From contig JAGASH010000008.1 in the NCBI GenBank assembly GCA_017847835.1, positions 248,001 through 312,000 of the forward strand: a stretch of 64,000 nucleotides of DNA. The letters run 5' to 3'. This stretch comes from Oscillospiraceae bacterium. GTDB taxonomy: Bacteria; Bacillota; Clostridia; Oscillospirales; Ruminococcaceae. Both the position numbers and the translations under genes were made by a program. Position 1 is the first letter of the stretch. Every line of letters begins with the position of its first letter. Below, in pieces: positions 48,860 through 56,967 of the stretch. The notes under the pieces were generated by a model. That model was given only the letters and a program-made list of their open reading frames with translations. It had not been told where the DNA came from and did no database searches.

Positions 48860-51094
48860 TTACTTTTTGAACGCTTTCAGTATCATCAGCGAGTCAATTA
48901 TGTTTATATAGCCGTCGTTGTTGACGTCAGCCACGTTCACTCCCGTCACGGCAATTCCGAATTTCTTTTCGGGAGCTTGTTCCTCGGGTGCTTCGGTTGT
49001 TTCTTTGTCTGTATCTTTGGTTGTTTCTTCTTTGTTTTCGGTCTTTGAAGATGTGTTTGAGATGGAGTACTTCAGAACCGCAAGCGCGTCCATAGGATTT
49101 ACATATCCGTCATCGTTTACGTCGCCCATTACGGTTATTGTATAAAGCTCTCCGTTCGGCGAGGACGCTTTCATTCCCGATTTTATGCGAGCGGTGCCCG
49201 AAACGGGATTTTCGTCTGCGTCGTAAACCACAACGCTGCTTGCGTAGCTGAACAGACGCTTGAAATCCGACGAGGTGTAACCCGAGCACAACGGAACACA
49301 AATGCTGTGGTTTTCCGCGTCGATTTCGAGTTTTGAGGAAACCAGGTCAAATCTCTGAAGAACCGTGCTGATATAATATGTTCCGCCTTCGCTTACTTCA
49401 ACGGTTACGTTTCCGCCGGAAACCGTCGCTTCGCCTATCAGACTGCCCGACGTGGAATTCCACTTGTAATAATAGCACAAGCCGTCGCTGAACTTATCGG
49501 AAACGTTTATCGTGAGCTTTCCTTTCCCCGGGAAATCACCGCTTTGCGTTGTCGAGAACGCGAGATATCCTCCTGCGCGACCGCTTTCAAGCATAATCGC
49601 GCTGTCTTCTGCGGGGGTGTCGGTTATGCCGGGAGTAAAATCGGCGGGATTTGTGACAGCCGTTCCGTGGAATACCCAGGAATAGCTTCTTCCGCTTCGG
49701 GTTGTTCCTTTTGCGGAAACCGACTTGCCGCTTTCGCCGAAGATTTTTGTGAAATCGGCTTTGAGGATTTTATTCGGAACGACAAGCTTTGTTTTTTCAA
49801 GATTTTTCTGCGCGTTCTGGAAAGAGAGAATTGCGTTTTTCGCAGAGGAAAGCGTTGAATTTGTGTCCGCGAGAATTGTGGCAATTCTGTCCAGCGCTTT
49901 TTGCAGAACGTTCCACGAGGACGGAGTATATTCCTCCTCTTTGTAGGTCTTTCCGACAGAAGCAAGGTCGTTGAGCACGGTTTTTGTGTCGGGGTTTATT
50001 CCGAGGACAAGAGAGCGTTTCGCAGCGTCAAGCTGTTCGAGAGCCGTTTTCAGCATTTCCGCGTCGGAATTCGGGTATTTCATAATCGCTTCTGCGGTTT
50101 TCTGGGCATTTTCAAAATTTGTCCAGCTTCCCGAGGTGTAATCTTCCTTCTGATAGTCCTTGATTTCATCAAAAAGCGTTTCAAGGCGCGCTTTCGCGGT
50201 TGTCGGGGAGCTTCCGTCAAGAATGAAAACTTTTATCGTGGTTTTAGTATTGGCATTATTCGCGCTGCTAAACAGCTGAACCGTAACCGAAACCGAGGTG
50301 TAATCCGTGTCGCTGCCCAGCTCGATTTTGTCGCCGCTATCATTGAGATAATCTTCAAGCGGGATTTTCCCGTCGTCGTCGGTTACAACTTTAAGCGGCT
50401 GGTCGCTGCCATAACTGTCCGGGTCGTAAAGGAAGTCGGGAAGAGATGTTCCGTCGTCAAAGCAGATATCCGCGAGAATTTTCTCCTTGAATGCTTCAAT
50501 GCTGATTTTTTCCCCGTCCATAAAATAATAAACGGGAGTGCGCGCTTTTATATAGCGCTGGTCGTCGCCCGAAAGCAGATTGTGGTTTATGTATTTGTTT
50601 GAAATCCCGTCGAGTACATACCACGAGGGCACTTTTGACAGATAGTTCCAGCTTACGTCCAGCGTGTTCAGCTTTTTCAGCGCGGAGAGATTAAGCGACA
50701 GGACATTGTTTTCATATCGCAGATTGTTAAGCGACAAATTGAGCGTGCGCAGATTTTCCATATACATTATGCACTTCGGAATATCTTCAAGCTCCATTCC
50801 GCTCAAATTCAAAGTGGTGATTTTCTTCAGGTCGCCGTAGGTTATCTTGCTGATTTCTTTTTGACAAACTTTCTCGAAAACCGCGTCCAAATCATCTTGA
50901 ATTTCGGCTGTGTTTTCTGTACGAAAATAACTGTAATAATTTACCTTGTCGGTAAGGTTGTATTTCCCGTCAAATGTCTTTTGCGTATCAGCCGCAAATG
51001 CGTTTATTGTGAGCGGTGAGGCTATTCCCGAAAATGCTGAAAAAACGCAAAGTCCTGCCGTAATTGCCGAAATAATTCTTTTCCCGAATTTCAC
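48860..51094 (-). CDS. Secreted leucine-rich-repeat protein with dockerin-like end
   Basis: 744 residues. Signal peptide at 1-35 (hydrophobic AITAGLCVFSAFSGIA, cleavage after AFA). LRRs about 85-160 (LKKITTLNLSGMELEDIP, LRTLNLSLNNL, LNTLDVSWNYL). Two FIVAR-like three-helix modules about 300-440. A beta-rich part follows, and the end holds two dockerin-type calcium loops, DVNDDGYVNPMDALAVLKY and DVNNDGYINIIDSLMILKAF, separated by a 50-residue Thr/Glu/Lys linker. Start is GTG 51094 after AAAGGAAG. Probably attaches to a cohesin or to the cell surface; ligand unknown. Confidence 0.85.
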   Translation of the reverse strand: MKFGKRIISAITAGLCVFSAFSGIASPLTINAFAADTQKTFDGKYNLTDKVNYYSYFRTENTAEIQDDLDAVFEKVCQKEISKITYGDLKKITTLNLSGMELEDIPKCIMYMENLRTLNLSLNNLRYENNVLSLNLSALKKLNTLDVSWNYLSKVPSWYVLDGISNKYINHNLLSGDDQRYIKARTPVYYFMDGEKISIEAFKEKILADICFDDGTSLPDFLYDPDSYGSDQPLKVVTDDDGKIPLEDYLNDSGDKIELGSDTDYTSVSVTVQLFSSANNANTKTTIKVFILDGSSPTTAKARLETLFDEIKDYQKEDYTSGSWTNFENAQKTAEAIMKYPNSDAEMLKTALEQLDAAKRSLVLGINPDTKTVLNDLASVGKTYKEEEYTPSSWNVLQKALDRIATILADTNSTLSSAKNAILSFQNAQKNLEKTKLVVPNKILKADFTKIFGESGKSVSAKGTTRSGRSYSWVFHGTAVTNPADFTPGITDTPAEDSAIMLESGRAGGYLAFSTTQSGDFPGKGKLTINVSDKFSDGLCYYYKWNSTSGSLIGEATVSGGNVTVEVSEGGTYYISTVLQRFDLVSSKLEIDAENHSICVPLCSGYTSSDFKRLFSYASSVVVYDADENPVSGTARIKSGMKASSPNGELYTITVMGDVNDDGYVNPMDALAVLKYSISNTSSKTENKEETTKDTDKETTEAPEEQAPEKKFGIAVTGVNVADVNNDGYINIIDSLMILKAFKK

Positions 51095-51132
51095 GAAAAT
51101 CTTCCTTTCTAAATAAAGGCTATATTTATTAA

Positions 51133-51161
51133 ATTATAACACATTTTCCCGCGATTTACAA
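51133..51161 (-). promoter_or_regulatory. Promoter of the LRR-dockerin gene
   Basis: Minus strand TTGTAA (51156-51161), 17-base spacer, TATAAT (51133-51138). From 51162 to 51320 I see only AT-rich sequence. Confidence 0.6.
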
Positions 51162-51320
51162 GGGGAATTTTGCATAATTTCAAGTATTTGCTTTTCGTGA
51201 GCAGATTTTGGAAGAAGCAAGGGCGGTTTTGAAAGAAAAATTGTACATTATTTATGCTAAACGCGGGATTTTTAGCGGATTTTTAAGTATAATGCTGAAT
51301 TTTTGCAAGTTTATGAAAAA

Positions 51321-51353
51321 TCGCTTGCAAAAACAAGCGACAGGTGATATAAT
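51321..51353 (+). promoter_or_regulatory. Promoter of aminotransferase gene with inverted repeat
   Basis: TTGCAA (51325-51330), 17-base spacer, TATAAT (51348-51353). TCGCTTG (51321-51327) and CAAGCGA (51334-51340) form an inverted repeat over the -35, a possible operator. Confidence 0.65.
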
Positions 51354-51393
51354 AATGTGTGGATTATAATTATTATCTCGGAGGGAGATTTTT

Positions 51394-52668
51394 ATGAAAT
51401 ACAGCGAAATGAACAAGGAACAGCTTCTCGCCGAAAAACAGGCGGTTTCGGAGCTCTATGAAAACTACAAGAAAAAAGGGCTGAACCTCACTATGGCTCG
51501 CGGTATTCCCGCACCCGAACAGCTCGATTTGTCCATCAATATGCTGCTTCACTGCCTTGACGGCGACTATAAATCCGAAAGCGGAGCAGACTGCCGTTCT
51601 TACGGTGTTCTCGACGGTATTCCCGAGGCAAAAGAGCTCTTTATGGAAATGCTTCACGTCGGCTCGGACGAGGTTATCGTCGGCGGAAACTCCTCGCTTC
51701 AGATGATGTACGACACCATTATCAGAGCGCTTCAGCTCGGTGTTCTCGGAAGCGAAAAGCCGTGGGGAAAGAACGACCACGTCAAGTTTTTGTGCCCTGC
51801 GCCCGGCTATGACAGACACTTCGCAATGTGCGAGGCGCTCGGTATCGAGATGATTACCGTGCCTTATAAGGCTGACGGCCCCGATATGGATATGATTGAA
51901 AAGTACGTCGCTGAGGACGAGGAAATCAAGGGCGTGTGGTGTGTTCCGCAGTACTCAAATCCTACGGGTATCACCTACTCAGACGAGGTTGTCCGCCGTT
52001 TTGCAAATCTCAAACCCAAGGCAAACGATTTCCGTATTTTCTGGGATAACGCATACTGCGTTCATCACCTCTACGACAACGACCGCGACAGCCTTCTCAA
52101 CATCATCGAGGAGTGCAAAAAAGCGGGCAATCCGAATATGGTTTTCGAGTTCGCTTCAACGTCGAAGATTTCTTTTCCGGGCGGCGGTATTTCCGTAATC
52201 TGCGCGTCCAAGGACAATATTGATTTCATCAAGAAGCAGATGGCAATCCAGACAATCGGCTTCGATAAGCTCAATCAGCTTCGTCACGCGAAATATTTCA
52301 AGAATTTCGAGGGCGTCGAAAAGCATATGCAGGCTCACGCGGCAATTATCCGTCCGAAGTTTGAGGTTGTAAAATATATGCTTGAAAAGGAGCTTTTGCC
52401 GCGCGGTATCGGAGAATGGACGAACCCCAAGGGCGGCTATTTCATCTCGTTTAACGCTCCCGAGGGCTGCGCTAAGAGAACTGTCGCTCTCGCAAAGGAA
52501 GCGGGTGTTGTTATGACGGGCGCGGGCGCAACCTACCCCTACGGAAACGACCCCCACGACAGCAATATAAGAATAGCCCCGACCTTCCCGTCCGTGGACG
52601 ATTTGAGAAAGGCTATGGAGCTGTTCTGCGTATGCGTAAGACTTGCGTATCTCGAAAAGAACGCGTGA
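51394..52668 (+). CDS. Class I/II aminotransferase, aspartate-aminotransferase type (PF12897-like)
   Basis: 424 residues, fold type I PLP enzyme. GGNSSLQMMYD near residue 110, CPAPGYDRHF near 133, the PLP-ring Asp/Tyr region WDNAYCVHHLY near 220, Schiff-base Lys in STSKISFPGGG near 258 and the C-terminal Arg in DSNIRIAPTFPS. The compact family is annotated as aspartate or alanine aminotransferase; true substrate uncertain. GGAGGG precedes the ATG. Its stop directly abuts the stop of the converging gene 52669-53352, with no terminator between. Confidence 0.87.
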   Translation: MKYSEMNKEQLLAEKQAVSELYENYKKKGLNLTMARGIPAPEQLDLSINMLLHCLDGDYKSESGADCRSYGVLDGIPEAKELFMEMLHVGSDEVIVGGNSSLQMMYDTIIRALQLGVLGSEKPWGKNDHVKFLCPAPGYDRHFAMCEALGIEMITVPYKADGPDMDMIEKYVAEDEEIKGVWCVPQYSNPTGITYSDEVVRRFANLKPKANDFRIFWDNAYCVHHLYDNDRDSLLNIIEECKKAGNPNMVFEFASTSKISFPGGGISVICASKDNIDFIKKQMAIQTIGFDKLNQLRHAKYFKNFEGVEKHMQAHAAIIRPKFEVVKYMLEKELLPRGIGEWTNPKGGYFISFNAPEGCAKRTVALAKEAGVVMTGAGATYPYGNDPHDSNIRIAPTFPSVDDLRKAMELFCVCVRLAYLEKNA

Positions 52669-53352
52669 TTAAAAACGAAAACGTGTGTTGCTGTTTTCGA
52701 TTTCTTTGGCTTTTTGATAACCGATAATGTCGCGGAAAGCATCCTCGATTGAGGGCTTGTCGAACGACGGGATTTCCCTTTCACGGAGCGATTCATCAAG
52801 GCTCATCGAGCGCAAATCATCGACAATCTGCGAGAGCTTTCCGAACGGCGTATCCTCAAAGTTCTGCGAGGTTTTTGCTCCGGGGAAAACGTATTTGAAC
52901 TCGTAATCTCCGCGTGTGGTTTGCACGGTGACGATATAGCCCTGTTTTATAAAATGCAGGAACAAAAGCGGCTCGTAGTTCACGACAATAACTTCCTTGT
53001 AGAATATTATCGTTGTGCCGCGATTTTGACGGGATACAGTAAACTCGCGACCCGTCGCGCTCCAGCGGTATTTTTCACCGCCGCGAAGAATGCTTAATAT
53101 CGTGCCGCAGATGAAAAGAATTCCCGCGGCGCAGATGTAAATCATCGCTTCGGCTTCATCTCTGCCGTCTATCAGCTGGCGAATATATTTCAACAGATTT
53201 CCCGCGAAAAAACCAAATATAAAAGCCGTTATTACGACAGTTATGACGGTTTTTTTCTTGGAACACGCAAGGTGAAGCGTCCCCGAGCCGAGAAAAACCT
53301 TTTCGGGGTGCGGGATTTCAGCGTTTTCGGGGTGGTTGAAATCAACGTTCAT
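52669..53352 (-). CDS. Membrane protein with one PH/YcxB-like module
   Basis: 227 residues: two membrane helices (about 37-57 and 70-90), then a beta-rich part GGEKYRWSATGREFTVSRQN, IIFYKEVIVVNYEP, YIVTVQTTRGDYEFKYVFPG and a polar tail. The same helix-pair plus beta module occurs twice in the next gene and once in the third, so the three are paralogues. Function unknown; the beta part resembles bacterial PH/YcxB-like domains. GGAGG precedes the ATG; overlaps the upstream gene by 11 bases. Confidence 0.72.
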   Translation of the reverse strand: MNVDFNHPENAEIPHPEKVFLGSGTLHLACSKKKTVITVVITAFIFGFFAGNLLKYIRQLIDGRDEAEAMIYICAAGILFICGTILSILRGGEKYRWSATGREFTVSRQNRGTTIIFYKEVIVVNYEPLLFLHFIKQGYIVTVQTTRGDYEFKYVFPGAKTSQNFEDTPFGKLSQIVDDLRSMSLDESLREREIPSFDKPSIEDAFRDIIGYQKAKEIENSNTRFRF

Positions 53353-54430
53353 TTCTGCCTCCGTTTTTCTCGAAAACTCCGAACGGAGTTTCGCAGAGAA
53401 GTTTCATTTGAAACGGCTTCGGATAAACATAGCGGAATTTCAGCGTTTTCTCGCTCGTTTTTATCAGCACGGCTGCTCCGAAAAGTCCGCGTTTATAGAC
53501 GATTTTTTGCGCTTCGGTGAACTTGATACGCGTGGTTTTTCCCGCGCCGTCCGCGCGATGTATCACAAATTCTTGGTTATCCGAGCGGTAACGGTAAACC
53601 TCGCCTTTGAGGATTTGCCGAATGCACAGAAAAATGCCGAAAATCGCGAGCGCGTACATTACCACGATATAGTAAGTCAGGAAGCGAATTATTGCCGGAA
53701 GCGCAAAGGTAAATGCGCAAGCTGCGGCAAGAATCAGCATCAAGGCGGTCTTTTTCTTGGACAGCGCAAGCCGCACGCTTTGCTGTTCGGGGAGCTTCGG
53801 TTTCTCGGCGATTTGCTCGCGGATTACCTCAAACGGCAGATTTTTCTCGGCTATCGGATGACGAAAACGCGGGAAAACGTACTTGTAGGTGAAAAAGCCG
53901 CTTTTGGTTTCGATTGTGACGTAATAGCCGTTGTCGAACCACAAAAATTTGTGCGGGCAATAGTCCACGCTCAGAATGTCCTTGTAGAAAAAGTGCGCGA
54001 CAGCACCCTTGCCGTTCTTTCGTGAGAACGAAAATTCGCGCTGATTTGCCGTGTATTTGTACTCGTTTCCGCCTCTGATAATGTCAACAAGCACCGTCAT
54101 AAGCAGAATGTAGATGGCGGCGATTATCGCAAGCACAACCAGCTCGATGGAAAAAATCACCTTATAGAATATCGGAATTAAGGGGAGAACGTAGGCGATT
54201 AAGGCGAGAGACGCTGCTGTGGCAAGAATTTCGCAGAAGATAACGGGAGCTCCCGTTCTTCCTATCAGAAACGTGCCTTGTGCAATAATTTCCCGCTCGT
54301 TTATCGCGCGCTCTCGGTTGATTTTTTCAAGCTCGGTGAGATGTTTCTGGCGCTCGCTTTCGGTTATCCTCGCGTTTTCGGCGGCGTAGCCCTCGACGGT
54401 CGGAGAAAGCCGCGGTTGTTCGTTTGGCAT
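53342..54430 (-). CDS. Membrane protein with two PH/YcxB-like modules
   Basis: 362 residues containing an internal duplication: each half has a membrane helix pair followed by a beta segment (GGNEYKYTANQREFSFSRKN with YVTIETKSGFFTYKYVFP, and GEVYRYRSDNQEFVIHRADG with LKFRYVYPKPFQMK). A charged helical N-terminus of about 60 residues (HLTELEKINRERAINEREI) precedes them. ATG 54428-54430 with AAAGGA is chosen over a GTG six codons earlier. Role unknown. Confidence 0.72.
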   Translation of the reverse strand: MPNEQPRLSPTVEGYAAENARITESERQKHLTELEKINRERAINEREIIAQGTFLIGRTGAPVIFCEILATAASLALIAYVLPLIPIFYKVIFSIELVVLAIIAAIYILLMTVLVDIIRGGNEYKYTANQREFSFSRKNGKGAVAHFFYKDILSVDYCPHKFLWFDNGYYVTIETKSGFFTYKYVFPRFRHPIAEKNLPFEVIREQIAEKPKLPEQQSVRLALSKKKTALMLILAAACAFTFALPAIIRFLTYYIVVMYALAIFGIFLCIRQILKGEVYRYRSDNQEFVIHRADGAGKTTRIKFTEAQKIVYKRGLFGAAVLIKTSEKTLKFRYVYPKPFQMKLLCETPFGVFEKNGGRNER

Positions 54431-54444
54431 AGCGTTTCCTTTCG

Positions 54445-55260
54445 TCACTTCTTCGCGGATACTTCGGGCATTTCGGTGTCGGTATCATAGGTTTGGACGG
54501 GAATTTCGGCAGGCGCGGTGTTTCCCGAAGGCTTTTTCGGTGCTACCTCGGACATCTCCGAGCTTTTTGCGAAAAGTGCCTCGACGCGTTCTTCGGTTGT
54601 CTTTTTCTTTGCGCGGGCTTTTTCGATATCCTCTTTGCTGAGCGCACGGTTTGCCTTGTTCTTGATTTCGGAAAGCTTTACTTTTTCATCGGAGCGACGG
54701 TCTTCGATAATCTGCATACGCTCCTTTATTATGTAAAAAGGCGTGGTTTTCTCGGACTGATATTGTCCCTCAAAGGTCACGGCATATTGCTCGACGCGGT
54801 TTCCGAAAAAGATGTCAACGTCATAGCCGTGGATTTTCCCGAAAATGCTTCTCGGCGTGAATTTTACCGCGGTTACATCGCTGTATTTGATTGTATGCAA
54901 ATCCCCGCCGATGTTTGCCGTGAAAATCTCCTCGGTTGCCGAAAATGTGCAGTCAAATCCGCGCTTGGTGTACGATATTCCGAGCTTGAAAATCAGAAAG
55001 CTCACGGCTATCGAAAGCAGAAAGATTACCGCGCCTGTCATCGCGTATAACAGCGGCTCCGTACCTTCGGGCGAGGAAGCCATCATAGAGTTGAGGAAAA
55101 TCGCTCCTCCGGCAAGTCCTCCGAGCGAGCCGAAAATGAAAATAAGTGTGAAAATGATTATTAGTGCGGTTTCGGATTTGTAGGGCGCGCGGAATTTTCC
55201 GCTTTCCGAAAAGCCAAAGCGCCCTTTATCCTCAGCGTTGGTGTAGTTTTGTTCAAGCAT
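54445..55260 (-). CDS. Membrane protein with PH/YcxB-like module and charged tail
   Basis: 271 residues, first gene of the three-gene operon. Two membrane helices (about 32-55 and 72-92), a beta segment (GFDCTFSATEEIFTANIGGD, IKYSDVTAVKFTPRS, YAVTFEGQYQSEK), then a long Lys/Glu-rich tail ending in a Pro/Thr-rich stretch, probably disordered and cytoplasmic. GGAG precedes the ATG and a perfect sigma-A promoter lies upstream. Paralogous to the next two genes. Confidence 0.72.
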   Translation of the reverse strand: MLEQNYTNAEDKGRFGFSESGKFRAPYKSETALIIIFTLIFIFGSLGGLAGGAIFLNSMMASSPEGTEPLLYAMTGAVIFLLSIAVSFLIFKLGISYTKRGFDCTFSATEEIFTANIGGDLHTIKYSDVTAVKFTPRSIFGKIHGYDVDIFFGNRVEQYAVTFEGQYQSEKTTPFYIIKERMQIIEDRRSDEKVKLSEIKNKANRALSKEDIEKARAKKKTTEERVEALFAKSSEMSEVAPKKPSGNTAPAEIPVQTYDTDTEMPEVSAKK

Positions 55261-55300
55261 TGCAAAAACTCCTTCCGGAAATTGGTCTGTGATTAATTAT

Positions 55301-55329
55301 ATTATATCAAATTCTCGGTCGGGTGTCAA
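55301..55329 (-). promoter_or_regulatory. Consensus sigma-A promoter of the PH-like operon
   Basis: Minus strand TTGACA (55324-55329), 17-base spacer, TATAAT (55301-55306). Confidence 0.8.
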
Positions 55330-55363
55330 TAAATAATATGTATAATTTAAGGCGGTGATTTTT

Positions 55364-56605
55364 GTGGAAGCGTATGAATGCTTTCGCGATTTGGCGATTA
55401 TTCTGATTTCGGCAAAGCTTCTGGGACTGCTTGCAAAAAAGCTCAAAGCTCCTCAGGTTGTCGGACAGATTTTAGCGGGCCTGCTTATCGGTCCGTCGAT
55501 TTTCGGCTGGGTTCAGCAGTCGGATTTTATCGTGATGCTTGCCGAAATCGGCGTGGTTTTGCTGATGTTTTCGGCGGGACTTGAAACAAATCTGAAAGAG
55601 CTCGTCAAAACGGGACCCGTTGCCCTCACGATAGCCTGCTCAGGAGTTTTTGTGCCGCTGGTTTTGGGTTGGCTTTTGTACAGCGCTTTCTTCGGGTTTG
55701 CGCCGTTTGGCTCGGACGAATTTTTCCGCGGAGTTTTCATCGGCACGATTATGACCGCAACCTCTGTCAGTATCACGGTTCAGACGCTCCGCGAGCTCGG
55801 ACATCTCAAAGGGCGCGTCGGTACAATCATAGTGTCCTCAGCGATTATCGACGACGTTATCGGAATTATTGTCCTCACGTTTGTCATCGGTTTCCGTTCC
55901 TCGGACGCAAAGCCTTTGGACGTGGTTATCAAGACGCTTTTGTTCATCGTTTTCAGCGTTGTTGTGGGATTTTTGATATATTTCCTGTTCAAGTTCCTCG
56001 ACAAGCACGCTCCTCATCACCGCAGAATACCGATTTTCGGACTTGTGCTGTGCTTTGCTATGGCATTCTGCGCAGAGAAATTCTTTGGAATTGCCGACAT
56101 CACGGGCGCTTATGTTGCGGGTATTATCCTGTGCAATCTGCGTGACGCGGAGTACATCGCGGGCAAAATGGACATTTCGAGCTATATGCTTTTCGGGCCT
56201 GTCTTTTTTGCCTCAATCGGTCTAAAAACCAACTTTGACGGCTTCACGCTTCAATTGCTGTGGTTCTCGCTTGCTTTTGTTGTGGTGGCGATGGCATCAA
56301 AAATTATCGGCTGCGGGCTCATGGCAAAAGCGTGGAAGCTGAGCAACAGGGACGCTATGAAAGTCGGCGTGGGAATGATGACGCGCGGTGAGGTTGCCCT
56401 TATCGTTTCGCAGAAGGGACTTTCCGTGGGAATGGTTTCACCCGAATATTTCACCTCGGTTATCCTGCTCATCTTGTGCAGCTCCATTGCTTCTCCGATT
56501 ATTATGAAGCTCCTCTACCGCGGCGAGAAAAAGCCCGACCATTCTCACCCTTCCGGTGAAAACCCCGACCTGGACGAAACCGAGATAGTCTACTCGGACT
56601 ACTGA
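55364..56605 (+). CDS. Cation/proton antiporter, CPA2 (KefB/GerN-like)
   Basis: 413 residues with 12-13 membrane helices, no C-terminal TrkA domain. PQVVGQILAGLLIGPSIFG near residue 30, MFSAGLETNLKEL near 68, and the ion-binding pair in IIDDVIGIIVLTF near 162 are CPA2 hallmarks. A His/Pro/acidic tail ends the protein. It exchanges Na+ or K+ for H+; in spore formers such proteins also serve germination. A GTG at 55364 has AAGGCGG at 8-base spacing and is preferred to the GTG at 55355. Divergent from the PH-like operon. Confidence 0.88.
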   Translation: MEAYECFRDLAIILISAKLLGLLAKKLKAPQVVGQILAGLLIGPSIFGWVQQSDFIVMLAEIGVVLLMFSAGLETNLKELVKTGPVALTIACSGVFVPLVLGWLLYSAFFGFAPFGSDEFFRGVFIGTIMTATSVSITVQTLRELGHLKGRVGTIIVSSAIIDDVIGIIVLTFVIGFRSSDAKPLDVVIKTLLFIVFSVVVGFLIYFLFKFLDKHAPHHRRIPIFGLVLCFAMAFCAEKFFGIADITGAYVAGIILCNLRDAEYIAGKMDISSYMLFGPVFFASIGLKTNFDGFTLQLLWFSLAFVVVAMASKIIGCGLMAKAWKLSNRDAMKVGVGMMTRGEVALIVSQKGLSVGMVSPEYFTSVILLILCSSIASPIIMKLLYRGEKKPDHSHPSGENPDLDETEIVYSDY

Positions 56606-56620
56606 TATACAACATACAAC

Positions 56621-56658
56621 AACCCCGTCTTGCCGTTTAGCAGGACGGGGTTCTTTTA
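56621..56658 (+). terminator. Terminator of the antiporter gene
   Basis: AACCCCGTCTTGC (56621-56633), loop CGTTTA, GCAGGACGGGGTT (56640-56652), then CTTTTATATTTT. Confidence 0.85.
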
Positions 56659-56710
56659 TATTTTGCGCGCTGTTCGAGCGATTTTTCGGGCATCGAACCC
56701 GAAAAATCGC

Positions 56711-56953
56711 TTGGGGAACACCCCTCGGGGTTTTCCCCAAACCCTTTTCCTCTGGGGGAAACTCTTGTTTCCCCCAGACCCCTTTGCGCTTTTGAACGCG
56801 TGGTCGCGCTTCGCGCTCTAGTCCGCGGCTTCGCCGCGAGTAGCGGCACTTCGTGCCGAGTGCCTTCGGCGACCAAAAAACTTTTTCTGAAGAAAAAGTT
56901 TTCTGGACTTTCAAAAAGACTTTTTTTCGCTTCGCGGTGCTTAAACACGCTTT
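56711..56953 (+). repeat. Interspersed palindromic repeat, copy B
   Basis: Homologue of the unit at 35526-35790, same orientation, about 240 bases. It shares the GGGGAACACCCC start, the CTGGGGGAAAC/GTTTCCCCCAG hairpin, GCGGC-TTC-GCCGC, CGGCAC-TTC-GTGCCG and the final AAAAAGACTTTTTTTCGC. The large hairpin has different arms (CCAAAAAACTTTTTC/GAAAAAGTTTTCTGG) that still pair. Confidence 0.85.
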
Positions 56954-56967
56954 GTGAGAGTTTTTTG

